Origin: UBA11606 sp964504305
GTDB lineage: Bacteria; Actinomycetota; Acidimicrobiia; Acidimicrobiales; Aldehydirespiratoraceae
Direction of reading: 5' to 3'
Assembly (NCBI GenBank): GCA_964504305.1
Contig: CAZDEB010000005.1
Location: 151,435-215,434, forward strand
DNA: 64,000 nucleotides
Shown piece by piece: positions 32,177 through 41,200 of the stretch. The notes under the pieces were generated by a model. It was not told the DNA's origin. It saw only the letters and a list, made by a program, of their open reading frames with translations, and made no database searches. Every line of letters begins with the position of its first letter. The stretch's first letter is position 1. The position numbers were made by a program, and so were the translations under genes.

Positions 32177-33588
32177 TGCCGACTCACACTTACGTACCGC
32201 ACGCCCCCGGATACGTCGACAATGACGGACCGAAAATCGTCACTCGCCGGTTTCCGCTCGAGGACTCGTTCACGATGGAGCGCTACGAAGCGACCGGAGG
32301 CTACGACGGTCTTCGCAACGCCCTGACTCGCACGCCCGCTGAGGTCCACAGCGAGGTTCGGGACGCCACCGTTCTTGGCCGCGGCGGCGCCGGTTTCCCC
32401 GCCGGGATCAAGTGGGGATTTCTACCCCCCGGCAAATTTCCCTATTACTTGGTCGTTAACGGCGACGAGAGCGAACCCGGGACCTACAAGGATCGTCTGC
32501 TCATGGAGCGCGACCCTCATCAGCTGATCGAGGGTTGCCTAATTGCTTGCTACGCCCTCGGACTGCAGCAGTGTTTTCTGTACGTTCGCGGCGAGATGGC
32601 GCTGGCGCAGGAAAGAATCGCTCAGGCCCTCAACGATGCCTACGCCAAGGGCTATGTCGGCAAGAACATCATGGATACCGAGTTCAGCGTCGACATCGTG
32701 CTCACTTGGGGGGCCGGTGCCTACATCGTTGGTGAAGAGACGGCGTTGATCGAAAGCCTCGAAGGCAATCGTGGTATGCCTCGCCTCAAACCTCCGTACT
32801 TCCCTGCCGCCATTGGTCTGTACGGCCAGCCCACCATCGTGAACAACGTCGAGACGCTGGCCAACTTGCCGTGGCTGATGCTCAACGGCGCCACGCAGTA
32901 CAAGACCTATGGCTCCGAGAAGTCGCCGGGCACTCGTCTGTTTGCGGTTTCGGGGCACGTAAAACGTCCCGGCGTGTACGAGGTTGAGCACGGCGTCACC
33001 AGTTTTCGCGACCTTCTGTATGGCGACAACTTCTGCCAAGGCATCCGCGACGGTCACGAGCTCAAGATGTTCGTACCCGGCGGTGGCTCGGCCCCTTGGT
33101 TCTTCGAGGAGCAACTCGATCTGCCGCTCGAGGCCGGTCCGGTTGGTGCGGCCGGTTCGATGCTTGGCTCCGGGGCCATCGTCGTGATGGACGAAACGGT
33201 CGACGCTGTCAAGGCGGCGCTGCGTCTCGTGAGGTTCTATGCCCGCGAGTCGTGTGGCAAGTGCACACCGTGCCGGGAAGGCACGACTTGGGAAGAGCGG
33301 GTTTTGCAACGCATTCTCGAAGGCGAGGGTCGCCCGTCCGACATCGACATGTTGCTCGATATCGCCGACAACATCAGCCCGGGACCGTATCCCGTGGCCG
33401 CTGATCCCAACCAGAGTCTCGAGGCGATCCCGTTTCCGCCTCGCCAGACCACCATCTGTCCGCTCGGGCCGTCGTCGGTCGCCCCGATTGCGTCGACGAT
33501 TCGCCGGTTCCGCCACGAGTACGAAGCAAAGATCACCAAACGCGACACCATCCCCGTGAGCGCGGCGCCAGTGGAGGTCGACGCGTGA
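32176..33588 (+). CDS. nuoF: NADH-quinone oxidoreductase subunit F (operon 1)
   Basis: 470 residues. This is the NADH-oxidising, FMN-binding 51-kDa subunit. GRGGAGFPAGIKWGFL near residue 72 binds NADH/FMN, NGDESEPGTYKDR follows, GAGAYIVGEETALIESLEG lies near residue 178, and the N3 cluster motif SCGKCTPCREGT near residue 358. ALRLVRFYARES precedes this motif as usual. Its presence, with nuoE and nuoG, makes operon 1 a true NADH dehydrogenase. It overlaps nuoG by 4 nt. Confidence 0.97.
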   Translation: MPTHTYVPHAPGYVDNDGPKIVTRRFPLEDSFTMERYEATGGYDGLRNALTRTPAEVHSEVRDATVLGRGGAGFPAGIKWGFLPPGKFPYYLVVNGDESEPGTYKDRLLMERDPHQLIEGCLIACYALGLQQCFLYVRGEMALAQERIAQALNDAYAKGYVGKNIMDTEFSVDIVLTWGAGAYIVGEETALIESLEGNRGMPRLKPPYFPAAIGLYGQPTIVNNVETLANLPWLMLNGATQYKTYGSEKSPGTRLFAVSGHVKRPGVYEVEHGVTSFRDLLYGDNFCQGIRDGHELKMFVPGGGSAPWFFEEQLDLPLEAGPVGAAGSMLGSGAIVVMDETVDAVKAALRLVRFYARESCGKCTPCREGTTWEERVLQRILEGEGRPSDIDMLLDIADNISPGPYPVAADPNQSLEAIPFPPRQTTICPLGPSSVAPIASTIRRFRHEYEAKITKRDTIPVSAAPVEVDA

Positions 33589-36062
33589 CCGACGTGAGTA
33601 ACGAAATCAGCACTGTCAGCGTCACTGTTAACGGCACCGAAATTGCCGCCAACCCGGGCGAACTGCTGATCGATGCGTGTGACCGTACCGGTACCCACAT
33701 TCCAAGGTTCTGCTACCACGAACGCATGCAGCCGGTCGGCATGTGTCGGATGTGCCTGGTCGAAGTCGACACCGGTCGCGGTCCCGCGTTGCAGCCCAGT
33801 TGCATGCTTCCGGTGAGCGAGGGCATGACCGTCGACACCGAGTCCGAGCTCACCAAGAAAGCTCAGGATGGTGTTCTCGAGTTTCTTTTGATCAACCATC
33901 CTCTTGATTGTCCGGTCTGTGACAAGGGCGGCGAATGCCCGCTGCAGGACCAAACCGTTGCTTACGGCCCGGGCGAATCTCGAATGGTCGAAGAGAAGCG
34001 GCACTACGAAAAGCCGCTGCCGATCAGCGACACGGTCTACCTCGACCGCGAGCGTTGCATTCTTTGTGATCGTTGCACCCGGTTTGCCGACGATGTCGCG
34101 GGAGACAAGCTGATTCATTTCATGGATCGGGGTAACAACACTCAGGTCAATACGTTCCCCGACGAACCGTTCGCCTCGTATTTTTCTGGCAACACGGTGC
34201 AGATTTGTCCGGTCGGGGCGCTTACTGCGAAGCCGTACCGGTTCAAGGCTCGCCCTTGGGATTTGGAAGAAACTGTTTCGACGGCATGGACCGACTCGGT
34301 TGGTTCGAGAGTCACGGTGCAGTCGTCACGCAACAAGGTTTTGCGTTTGCTGGGCGTCGATGCCGACCCGGTCAACTGGGGTTGGTTGTCTGACAAAGAA
34401 CGGTTTGGTTTCGAGGCGCTCAACAGTGACGACCGGTTCGGCGCGCCGATGGTGCGTGAGGGCGACGAACTTGTCGCCACCGGCTGGGCTCCCGCTCTTG
34501 GTTCGGTGGCCGACGCCCTGAGCGATATAGATCCGACCCGGCTAGCGGTGATCGGTGGGGCTCGGCTCACCAACGAGGCGCAGTATGCCTGGGCCAAGCT
34601 GGCCAAGGGTGTGCTGGGCACCGACAATGTCGATGCTCAGATGGGCGACGGACTCGCCCCCGAAGTAGTGCTCGGTTTGCCTCGCGCCACGATCAACGAT
34701 GCCTGCCGCGCTGGCGGCACGATCATCTTGGTCGGCCCGGACCCCAAAGAAGACCTCGGAGCGCTCTATCTCCGCCTTCGCCACGCGGTGGTGCACGATG
34801 GCGCCACGCTGATCGAACTCACTCCTCATCGCGGCGGGCTTAGTTCGATCGCTGCGCATTCTTTGCACCCTCGTCCCGGCGAAGTAGCTGATCTCGCCGC
34901 GGCCTTGGTTGCCGCCACCACCGGCACCGCGGCCGATGCTTCTGGCGTCGCGGCGGCCGATATTGCCAACGCCGCCATGGCGATCGCGGGCCCGGTAACG
35001 GTCGTGCTTGGTCGAGCTTCATTGGCCGAGTCGGCCGATGCAGTAGCTGATGCGGCTCTTGCGCTGTCACAGATCGAAGGGGTGTCGTTTTTGTCGGCGC
35101 TTCGTCGCGGCAACGTGCATGGCGCTCTGGATATGGGCCTCGCGCCTGGCTTGTTGCCGGGCCGGACCACGCTCGAAGCAGGCGGCGAACGCTTGGCCGA
35201 GGCATGGGGTTCGGTACCGGAGTCGGCGGGGCTCGATACGGCCGGGATTTTGGCCGCCGCGGCCGACGGCCAGATCGATGTCCTCGTCCTTCTGGGCGCC
35301 GATCCGCTCAACGACTTCCCCGACCGTGATGTCGCCGAAGCGGGCCTAGCCGGTGCCGGTCGAGTCATCTGCGTCGAGACTCTTCCCAACGAGTCCACCC
35401 GTCGCCATGGCGATCTCGTGCTTCCCGCCGCGGCGCCCACCGAGGTCAGTGGCACGTTCACCAATCTGGAAGGCCGGGTCAGCGTGTGCACCCAGCGGGT
35501 GACCCCGCCCGGCACGGCCCGCCCCGACTGGATGATTGCGGCCGAGATCGCCAACCGCATCAGCGCCGATTTGGCGTTCGATTCCGAGGCCGCGATCCGG
35601 GCCGAACTGGCGTCGGTCTCGCCGGTGCATTCGGGTCTCACCGAGGATGCTCTTTCAGAGACCCGCATCGATGGGCTATTGGTTGATGGTCGCGGCGACA
35701 TCGCCCCGCCGGCTGCATCGGGATCTAGCGGACCGGCCAACGATGCCTATTCGTTGCGCCTTGTCGCCACCCGGCGCATGTACGACGCCGGCACCGCGTT
35801 GCAAGCGAGTCCATCCAGCGCGGGATTGGCTGGCTCGATCGAGCTTCGGCTCAGCCCGACCGACTTCGACAAGCTTGGTGTCGACAACGGATCGATGGTC
35901 AAGCTGGTTTCCGGTCGCGGCGAATTGTCGGTTCCGGCCGTTGCCGATCCCGGCGTGCCAGCGGGCTCGGCGGTCGTGCCGTATCTCGCTCCTGGTTCGG
36001 GAGCCAACCAACTGATCGATAGTTCTGCTGCGGTCACCGACGTACGAGTGGAGCGGGCATGA
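33585..36062 (+). CDS. nuoG: NADH-quinone oxidoreductase subunit G (operon 1)
   Basis: 825 residues from GTG 33585. The N-terminal ~230 residues hold the iron-sulfur chain: a 2Fe-2S site with CYHERMQPVGMCRMC, the His/Cys-ligated cluster in HPLDCPVCDKGGECPLQD, and the 4Fe-4S site in RCILCDRC with the fourth Cys in QICPVGALT. The remainder is a degenerate molybdopterin-oxidoreductase domain (LVLLGADPLNDFPD, PAAAPTEVSGTFTNLEGRV), which is structural in complex I, and a C-terminal MopB-binding-like barrel. It overlaps nuoH by 4 nt. Confidence 0.95.
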   Translation: MTDVSNEISTVSVTVNGTEIAANPGELLIDACDRTGTHIPRFCYHERMQPVGMCRMCLVEVDTGRGPALQPSCMLPVSEGMTVDTESELTKKAQDGVLEFLLINHPLDCPVCDKGGECPLQDQTVAYGPGESRMVEEKRHYEKPLPISDTVYLDRERCILCDRCTRFADDVAGDKLIHFMDRGNNTQVNTFPDEPFASYFSGNTVQICPVGALTAKPYRFKARPWDLEETVSTAWTDSVGSRVTVQSSRNKVLRLLGVDADPVNWGWLSDKERFGFEALNSDDRFGAPMVREGDELVATGWAPALGSVADALSDIDPTRLAVIGGARLTNEAQYAWAKLAKGVLGTDNVDAQMGDGLAPEVVLGLPRATINDACRAGGTIILVGPDPKEDLGALYLRLRHAVVHDGATLIELTPHRGGLSSIAAHSLHPRPGEVADLAAALVAATTGTAADASGVAAADIANAAMAIAGPVTVVLGRASLAESADAVADAALALSQIEGVSFLSALRRGNVHGALDMGLAPGLLPGRTTLEAGGERLAEAWGSVPESAGLDTAGILAAAADGQIDVLVLLGADPLNDFPDRDVAEAGLAGAGRVICVETLPNESTRRHGDLVLPAAAPTEVSGTFTNLEGRVSVCTQRVTPPGTARPDWMIAAEIANRISADLAFDSEAAIRAELASVSPVHSGLTEDALSETRIDGLLVDGRGDIAPPAASGSSGPANDAYSLRLVATRRMYDAGTALQASPSSAGLAGSIELRLSPTDFDKLGVDNGSMVKLVSGRGELSVPAVADPGVPAGSAVVPYLAPGSGANQLIDSSAAVTDVRVERA

Positions 36063-37297
36063 TCTTTGCTGCTGATCCCCTGTACCTCGGCGACATTGGC
36101 TGGGGCGACGTTGGCGTCACGATGCTCAAGGTCGTCGTGGCCTTTGTATTCCTGCTCATCTCGGTGATGTTGATGGTGTGGTTCGAGCGCAAGCTCATCT
36201 CCGACATGCAGAACCGCATCGGACCGAGCATCGCTGGTCCGTGGGGCATTCTTCAAACCCTGGCCGACGGCATCAAGCTGTTCTTCAAGGAAGATTCGGT
36301 GCCCGATAACGCCGACCGGTTCGCCTTCAAGTTGGCGCCGTACTTGTCGCTGGTCCCGGCGTTCTTGGTGTTTGCGATCGTCCCGCTTGGTGGTGATTTC
36401 AACCGTAAGGACGCTACCGACGGCGTCGTGTCGATGTTTGGTCGCGACACGTTCTTGCAGGTCGCCGATCCGCCCATCGGCATTTTGTTCTTCTTGGCGA
36501 TGTCGTCGATTGCGATCTACGGCGTGATGCTGGCCGGCTGGGGATCGGGTTCCAAGTATCCGCTTCTGGGTTCGGTGCGAGCATCGGCTCAAATGGTGTC
36601 GTACGAGGCGGCGTTGGGGTTGGCCGTGGCTGCGGTTGTGCTGCAGACCGGTTCGTTGTCGAGCCACGACATGGTTGTCGATCAGGCCGGCAACGGGTTT
36701 GGTGGGTTCTTCCCCAACTGGAACCTCATCACTACCGGGTTCGTCCCCTTCGTAGTATTTCTGATCGCCGGGACCGCCGAACTCAACCGTCCGCCGTTCG
36801 ATTTGGTCGAGGCCGAGCAAGAACTGGTGGGCGGGTTCCACACCGAGTATTCGTCGATCCGGTTCGCGCTGTTTTTCTTGGCCGAGTTCATGAACACGAT
36901 CACCATGTCGGCGATCATCGTGTTGATGTTCTTGGGCGGTCCAGCCGGTCCGGCCCTGTTCTTGCCACAGGGTTGGTGGATCGGAACTCTCTGGTTCTTC
37001 GCCAAGTTGTTCATCTTCTTGTTCATGTTCGTCTGGTTCCGAGCGACTCTGCCTCGGTTCCGTTATGACCAGCTCATGGATCTCGGTTGGAAGTTCCTCA
37101 TTCCGATTTCTCTCGCCTGGTTCTTGTTGCTGGCTGGCCTCAGGGTCGGTGACGAAAACAATTGGAGCCGCCAGACCACTTTCTTGTTCTCGTTTGGCTT
37201 CCTTCTGGTTTGTTCACTGCTCGCCACCATGCTCGGAGCGGCGATAGGTCACGCCCGATCCGAACGCATCGAAAGCCAGGAGGCCAACCGTGGCTGA
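36059..37297 (+). CDS. nuoH: NADH-quinone oxidoreductase subunit H (operon 1)
   Basis: 412 residues with eight predicted membrane helices. NuoH joins the hydrophilic arm to the membrane arm and forms the floor of the quinone tunnel. Signatures are the QNRIGPSIAGPWGILQTLAD loop and AELNRPPFDLVEAEQELVGG with conserved acidic residues (20 and 20 shown). A somewhat longer loop near residues 115-140 (FNRKDATDGVVSMFGRDTF) lies on the outer side. The C-terminus is basic and overlaps nuoI by 8 nt. Confidence 0.96.
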   Translation: MIFAADPLYLGDIGWGDVGVTMLKVVVAFVFLLISVMLMVWFERKLISDMQNRIGPSIAGPWGILQTLADGIKLFFKEDSVPDNADRFAFKLAPYLSLVPAFLVFAIVPLGGDFNRKDATDGVVSMFGRDTFLQVADPPIGILFFLAMSSIAIYGVMLAGWGSGSKYPLLGSVRASAQMVSYEAALGLAVAAVVLQTGSLSSHDMVVDQAGNGFGGFFPNWNLITTGFVPFVVFLIAGTAELNRPPFDLVEAEQELVGGFHTEYSSIRFALFFLAEFMNTITMSAIIVLMFLGGPAGPALFLPQGWWIGTLWFFAKLFIFLFMFVWFRATLPRFRYDQLMDLGWKFLIPISLAWFLLLAGLRVGDENNWSRQTTFLFSFGFLLVCSLLATMLGAAIGHARSERIESQEANRG

Positions 37298-37955
37298 AGG
37301 CAACTCAATTTTCGACTACCTGCGGGGCTTCAAGGTCACGTTCAACAAGCTCTTCGAAGAGCGGGTCACCGGCGATTACCGCGGTGGCAAAGCCAAGCCG
37401 GGCGCACCTGACGAAAAGCGACCGAAGCCCGACCGGATGCACGGTCGCCACGTCCTCAACCGCTACGAGGACGGCATGGAGAAATGCATCGGTTGCGAGC
37501 TGTGTGCCGGGGTTTGTCCCGCCAAGTGCATCTATGTGCGCGGCGCCGACAACGACCCAGCCGCACCAACGTCACCGGGCGAGCGCTTCGGCTATGTCTA
37601 CGAGATCAACTACCTGCGCTGCATCCATTGCGACTTGTGCGTCGAGGCTTGCCCGACGCAAGCCATTACCGAGTCCAAGCTGTTCGAGTTCTCTTTCACG
37701 CACCGCTCCGACGCCATCTACACCAAGAACGAATTGGTGGTTGACGATGATGGCATGCCTCAGAAGATGCCGTGGGAAGACTGGCGTGAGGGCGACGACA
37801 AGATGACATCGGGCTGGATGCGAGCTACGTCGTCGGCCGGCGATCATCGTTACGAAGGCACGGTGCATTGGGCGGGCGAGCTGGGTTATGGCGTCCGATC
37901 CCCCGAACAGGGGCAGGCCGCCGGCGTTTATTCGGAAGGGTCCAGCAATGACTGA
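37290..37955 (+). CDS. nuoI: NADH-quinone oxidoreductase subunit I (operon 1)
   Basis: 221 residues from GTG 37290. It contains two 4Fe-4S clusters (N6a/N6b) that pass electrons to N2: CIGCELCAGVCPAKC and CIHCDLCVEACPTQA. The N-terminal amphipathic helix GFKVTFNKLFEERVTG lies on the membrane. The C-terminal ~65 residues after FSFTHRSDAIYTK are longer than in E. coli NuoI, as usual in actinobacteria. It overlaps nuoJ by 8 nt. Confidence 0.96.
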   Translation: MAEGNSIFDYLRGFKVTFNKLFEERVTGDYRGGKAKPGAPDEKRPKPDRMHGRHVLNRYEDGMEKCIGCELCAGVCPAKCIYVRGADNDPAAPTSPGERFGYVYEINYLRCIHCDLCVEACPTQAITESKLFEFSFTHRSDAIYTKNELVVDDDGMPQKMPWEDWREGDDKMTSGWMRATSSAGDHRYEGTVHWAGELGYGVRSPEQGQAAGVYSEGSSND

Positions 37956-38586
37956 GCTGTTGGTCTTCATCGCTGGCGCGTCGCTGATCATTGTTGGTGC
38001 GTTGGGAGTGGTTCTGTCGAAGAACCCGGTGCACTCGGCGCTGTTCTTGATCCAAACGCTCATGGGCGTGGCCGTGCTGTTTGTGCTGCAAGGCGCTCAT
38101 TTCCTGGCCGCGGTGCAAGTTGTTGTGTACGCCGGAGCGATTGTCATCTTGTTCTTGTTCGTGATCATGTTGCTCGGCGTCGACAAGGCTGAGGAGCTCG
38201 GTGTCGATCCGATTGCTGGTCAGCGACCGGTTGCCGCCATTGCCGGTGCCGGCCTGCTGGCGACCGGCTTGGTCATCATGATTGGCGCGGTCGATGGTGC
38301 GACCGGAACTGTCCAGAGTTCTGGTGCCGAAACGGCTCTCAACAATTCGTTTACCGATATCGAACGGATCGGACGGGTCTTGTTCAGCGATTATGTGCTC
38401 GGCTTCGAAATCACCGCGGCTTTGCTCACCATCGCGGTGATCGGTGCGGTGGTGCTGACCCGAACTTTGTACTCTTCGCTGCTGCTTGACGAGCTCGAGC
38501 CGGGCTCCACCGAGTCGGTGTCGCTTGCTCCTCACGGTGGCAACGACAGCGATCTTGATGCCGGCGAGTCCGACGGAGGCCACTGA
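37948..38586 (+). CDS. nuoJ: NADH-quinone oxidoreductase subunit J (operon 1)
   Basis: 212 residues from ATG 37948, inside the 3' end of nuoI. Five membrane helices are expected. The conserved third-helix segment AVQVVVYAGAIVILFLFVIM, which contains the pi-bulge Tyr-Ala-Gly, identifies the family. A polar C-terminal tail of ~35 residues rich in Glu/Asp follows the last helix. The stop overlaps the nuoK start (TGATG). Confidence 0.95.
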   Translation: MTELLVFIAGASLIIVGALGVVLSKNPVHSALFLIQTLMGVAVLFVLQGAHFLAAVQVVVYAGAIVILFLFVIMLLGVDKAEELGVDPIAGQRPVAAIAGAGLLATGLVIMIGAVDGATGTVQSSGAETALNNSFTDIERIGRVLFSDYVLGFEITAALLTIAVIGAVVLTRTLYSSLLLDELEPGSTESVSLAPHGGNDSDLDAGESDGGH

Positions 38587-38903
38587 TGTTCGCGGCGATC
38601 GAAGTCACAACGTCGTATTACCTGATCTTGTCGGTCGTGATGTTTGCGATCGGGGCGGTTGGGGTGCTGGTGCGTCGCAATCCGTTGGTGATGTTCATGT
38701 GTGTCGAGCTGATGCTCAACTCCGTCAACGTGTCGTTCGTGGCCTTTGGAGCCGACCTCAACGATGTTGGCGGCCAGATATCGGTGTTCTTTGTTTTGGT
38801 GGTCGCCGCCGTCGAGGTCGTGGTCGGCCTTGCTCTTGTTGTTGCTATCAACCGACGGAGGCCCGATGCCACCGCCGATGACGTTTCTTTGCTGAGGGGC
38901 TGA
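38586..38903 (+). CDS. nuoK: NADH-quinone oxidoreductase subunit K (operon 1)
   Basis: 105 residues and three helices, the family's standard size. RRNPLVMFMCVELMLNSVNV contains the conserved membrane glutamate of helix 2. The second glutamate lies in VVAAVEVVVGLALVVAI. Both are parts of the proton pathway next to NuoN. It starts on the last base of nuoJ and ends 2 nt before nuoL. Confidence 0.96.
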   Translation: MFAAIEVTTSYYLILSVVMFAIGAVGVLVRRNPLVMFMCVELMLNSVNVSFVAFGADLNDVGGQISVFFVLVVAAVEVVVGLALVVAINRRRPDATADDVSLLRG

Positions 38904-38905
38904 CC

Positions 38906-41200
38906 GTGCTCGAAGCTGCATTTTTGATCCCTGCGTTTCCGCTCGCGGGATTTCTCGCAATTCTGATCTTTGGCCGCCGTCTCGGCGAGCCCGGAGCGGG
39001 CTGGCTGGCAACCGCGGCGATGGGCGGATCGTTCGCGTCAGCGCTAACGGTATTTGTTGGTTTGCTTGGCGAAGATGTCGAGTCGAGGCGCTACGTCCAG
39101 ACCTTGTGGGAATGGGTTCCGGCCGGCGACTTCTCGGTTGATGTCGGTTTCTTGATCGACCCCCTGGCGATCACGATGACGTTGTTCGTCACCGGTGTCG
39201 GTGCGTTGATTCATCTGTACTCGATCGGGTACATGCATGGTGACGCCAACTTCTCGAAGTTCTTCCTCTACCTCAACCTGTTTGCCTTCTCGATGCTCAT
39301 GCTGGTGCTGGGCGACAACATGTTGATCACCTTCCTTGGCTGGGAAGGGGTCGGGGCCTGCTCGTACTTCCTCATTTCTTTCTGGTTCACCGAAGAAGCC
39401 AACGCCACGGCCGGCAAGAAGGCGTTTGTGACCAATCGCATTGGCGACTGGGGCTTCATGGTCGCCATGTTCTTGCTGTTCACGACGATCGGCTCGATTC
39501 AGTACGTCGACATCTTTGGCCATGCCGGCTCGCTTTCGCAGACCACTGCCACTGCCATCACCGTGTTGATCTTTGTGGGCGCGGCGGGCAAGTCGGCCCA
39601 GTTTCCCCTGTATCTGTGGCTCCCCGACGCTATGGCTGGTCCTACTCCGGTGTCGGCGCTGATCCACGCTGCCACCATGGTCACCTCGGGCATATATCTT
39701 CTCACCCGCGTCAACCCGATCATTGCCGAGTCGGCGGCGTGGGCGCCTTCGATGATTGCTTGGGTCGGCGTCGGCACCGCGCTGTTTGCCGCAACTATCG
39801 CGCTGGCCCAAAACGACATAAAGAAGGTTTTGGCGTACTCGACCGTTAGCCAGCTTGGTTACATGTTCTTGGCGGTCGGCACCGGCGCCTACGTTGCCGC
39901 GATCTTTCACATGGTCACCCATGCTTTCTTCAAGGCGCTGTTGTTCCTGGGGTCTGGCTCGGTCATTCACGGCATGGACGACGACCAAGACATGCGTCAC
40001 TACGGCGGTCTACGCAAACTGATGCCGATCACTTCGGCCACGTTCATCGTTGGCTGGTTGGCCATTGCCGGCGTGCCGCCCTTTGCCGGCTTTTGGAGCA
40101 AGGACGAGATCCTCGCTCATGCCTACGCCGACAACAAGGCGTTGTGGGCCATTGGCTTGATCACCGCCGTGCTCACCGCGTTCTACATGAGCCGTCAGGT
40201 GTTCATGACTTTCTTCGGCGAGTCACGGTTCGCTGATGTCCGGCCCGAAGAGATCGAGTTGGTTTGGCAAGGCCGAGTCGATTCTGCCAACGAGGCGCTG
40301 GCCCAATCTGAGGGCGGAATTGCTACCGCCGAAGAGTCGATTGCCAAAGCGACCGAAAAGCTCGACAAGGCCAACGAGAAGTTGGCCACGCGCCAGGCCG
40401 AACTCGACGAGGTCGATCAGTCCGACGAGAAGGCGTTCGACAAGGCCACCAAGAATCTCGAAAAGGCCAGCGACGGCGTCGCCAAAGCCCAGGCCGGCGT
40501 CGACGAAGCTTCTCCGGCGGTGGATGCTGCTCGTGCCGCGATCGCCGCCGCTCGCTCCAATGTCGACACTGTCGTTGCCGCCGCGGCTGCGGGTGGATCC
40601 GATCCGTCTCAGATCGCCGACGAAGATCTTCCCGACGCGGTCAAGGCCCGCCGCGAGTATCACCCCCACGAGTCGCCGTGGCAGATGACCTTGCCGCTTG
40701 TCGTGTTGGCGGTGGCCGCCGTTGTGGCCGGCGCGATGAACCTTCCGTTCAGCGCCGACCTGCATTTCCTTGGCGATTGGCTCGAACCGTCGTTGTTTGG
40801 CAACGAGGCTCATCTCAACGCCGGGGGCGGGACCTTGTGGGTGTTGGCCTCGATCGCAGTTGTGGGCGGCGTGCTCGGTATTGCTGCGGCCTACGCCATC
40901 TATCTGCAGAATCGAATCCCTGCTTCCAAAGTCGAACCGGCGATACTCGCCGATGCGTGGCGTTACGACTCGTCGGTGGCCAAGTTCATGGGTGGCCCCG
41001 GCCGCAAGTTGTTCGACTTTGTTGCCTGGTTTGATGCGACCATCATCGACGGCGCCGTGAACGGTGTTGGTCGGGTCGTGCGGGCCGCGGGCGCCGATAT
41101 GCGGTCGATCCAGACCGGGATGGTGCGCACGTATGCCGCCATGGTTTCGATAGGTGCAGTCGCACTAATTTGTTGGTTCCTCGTCAGGACGTCGTTGTAA
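38906..41200 (+). CDS. nuoL: NADH-quinone oxidoreductase subunit L with coiled-coil insertion (operon 1)
   Basis: 764 residues from GTG 38906, about 130-150 longer than typical NuoL. It is the distal antiporter-like, proton-pumping subunit. LGWEGVGACSYFLISFWF carries the essential Glu, and AGKSAQFPLYLWLPDAMAGP the essential Lys. After the helices up to residue ~430, a soluble segment (residues ~440-583) is inserted. It has long alanine/lysine/glutamate heptads such as AEESIAKATEKLDKANEKL, predicted coiled coil, before HPHESPWQMTLPL, where the canonical sequence resumes. The last ~180 residues contain the final helices, including the lateral-helix region. It overlaps nuoM by 1 nt. Confidence 0.93.
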   Translation: MLEAAFLIPAFPLAGFLAILIFGRRLGEPGAGWLATAAMGGSFASALTVFVGLLGEDVESRRYVQTLWEWVPAGDFSVDVGFLIDPLAITMTLFVTGVGALIHLYSIGYMHGDANFSKFFLYLNLFAFSMLMLVLGDNMLITFLGWEGVGACSYFLISFWFTEEANATAGKKAFVTNRIGDWGFMVAMFLLFTTIGSIQYVDIFGHAGSLSQTTATAITVLIFVGAAGKSAQFPLYLWLPDAMAGPTPVSALIHAATMVTSGIYLLTRVNPIIAESAAWAPSMIAWVGVGTALFAATIALAQNDIKKVLAYSTVSQLGYMFLAVGTGAYVAAIFHMVTHAFFKALLFLGSGSVIHGMDDDQDMRHYGGLRKLMPITSATFIVGWLAIAGVPPFAGFWSKDEILAHAYADNKALWAIGLITAVLTAFYMSRQVFMTFFGESRFADVRPEEIELVWQGRVDSANEALAQSEGGIATAEESIAKATEKLDKANEKLATRQAELDEVDQSDEKAFDKATKNLEKASDGVAKAQAGVDEASPAVDAARAAIAAARSNVDTVVAAAAAGGSDPSQIADEDLPDAVKARREYHPHESPWQMTLPLVVLAVAAVVAGAMNLPFSADLHFLGDWLEPSLFGNEAHLNAGGGTLWVLASIAVVGGVLGIAAAYAIYLQNRIPASKVEPAILADAWRYDSSVAKFMGGPGRKLFDFVAWFDATIIDGAVNGVGRVVRAAGADMRSIQTGMVRTYAAMVSIGAVALICWFLVRTSL

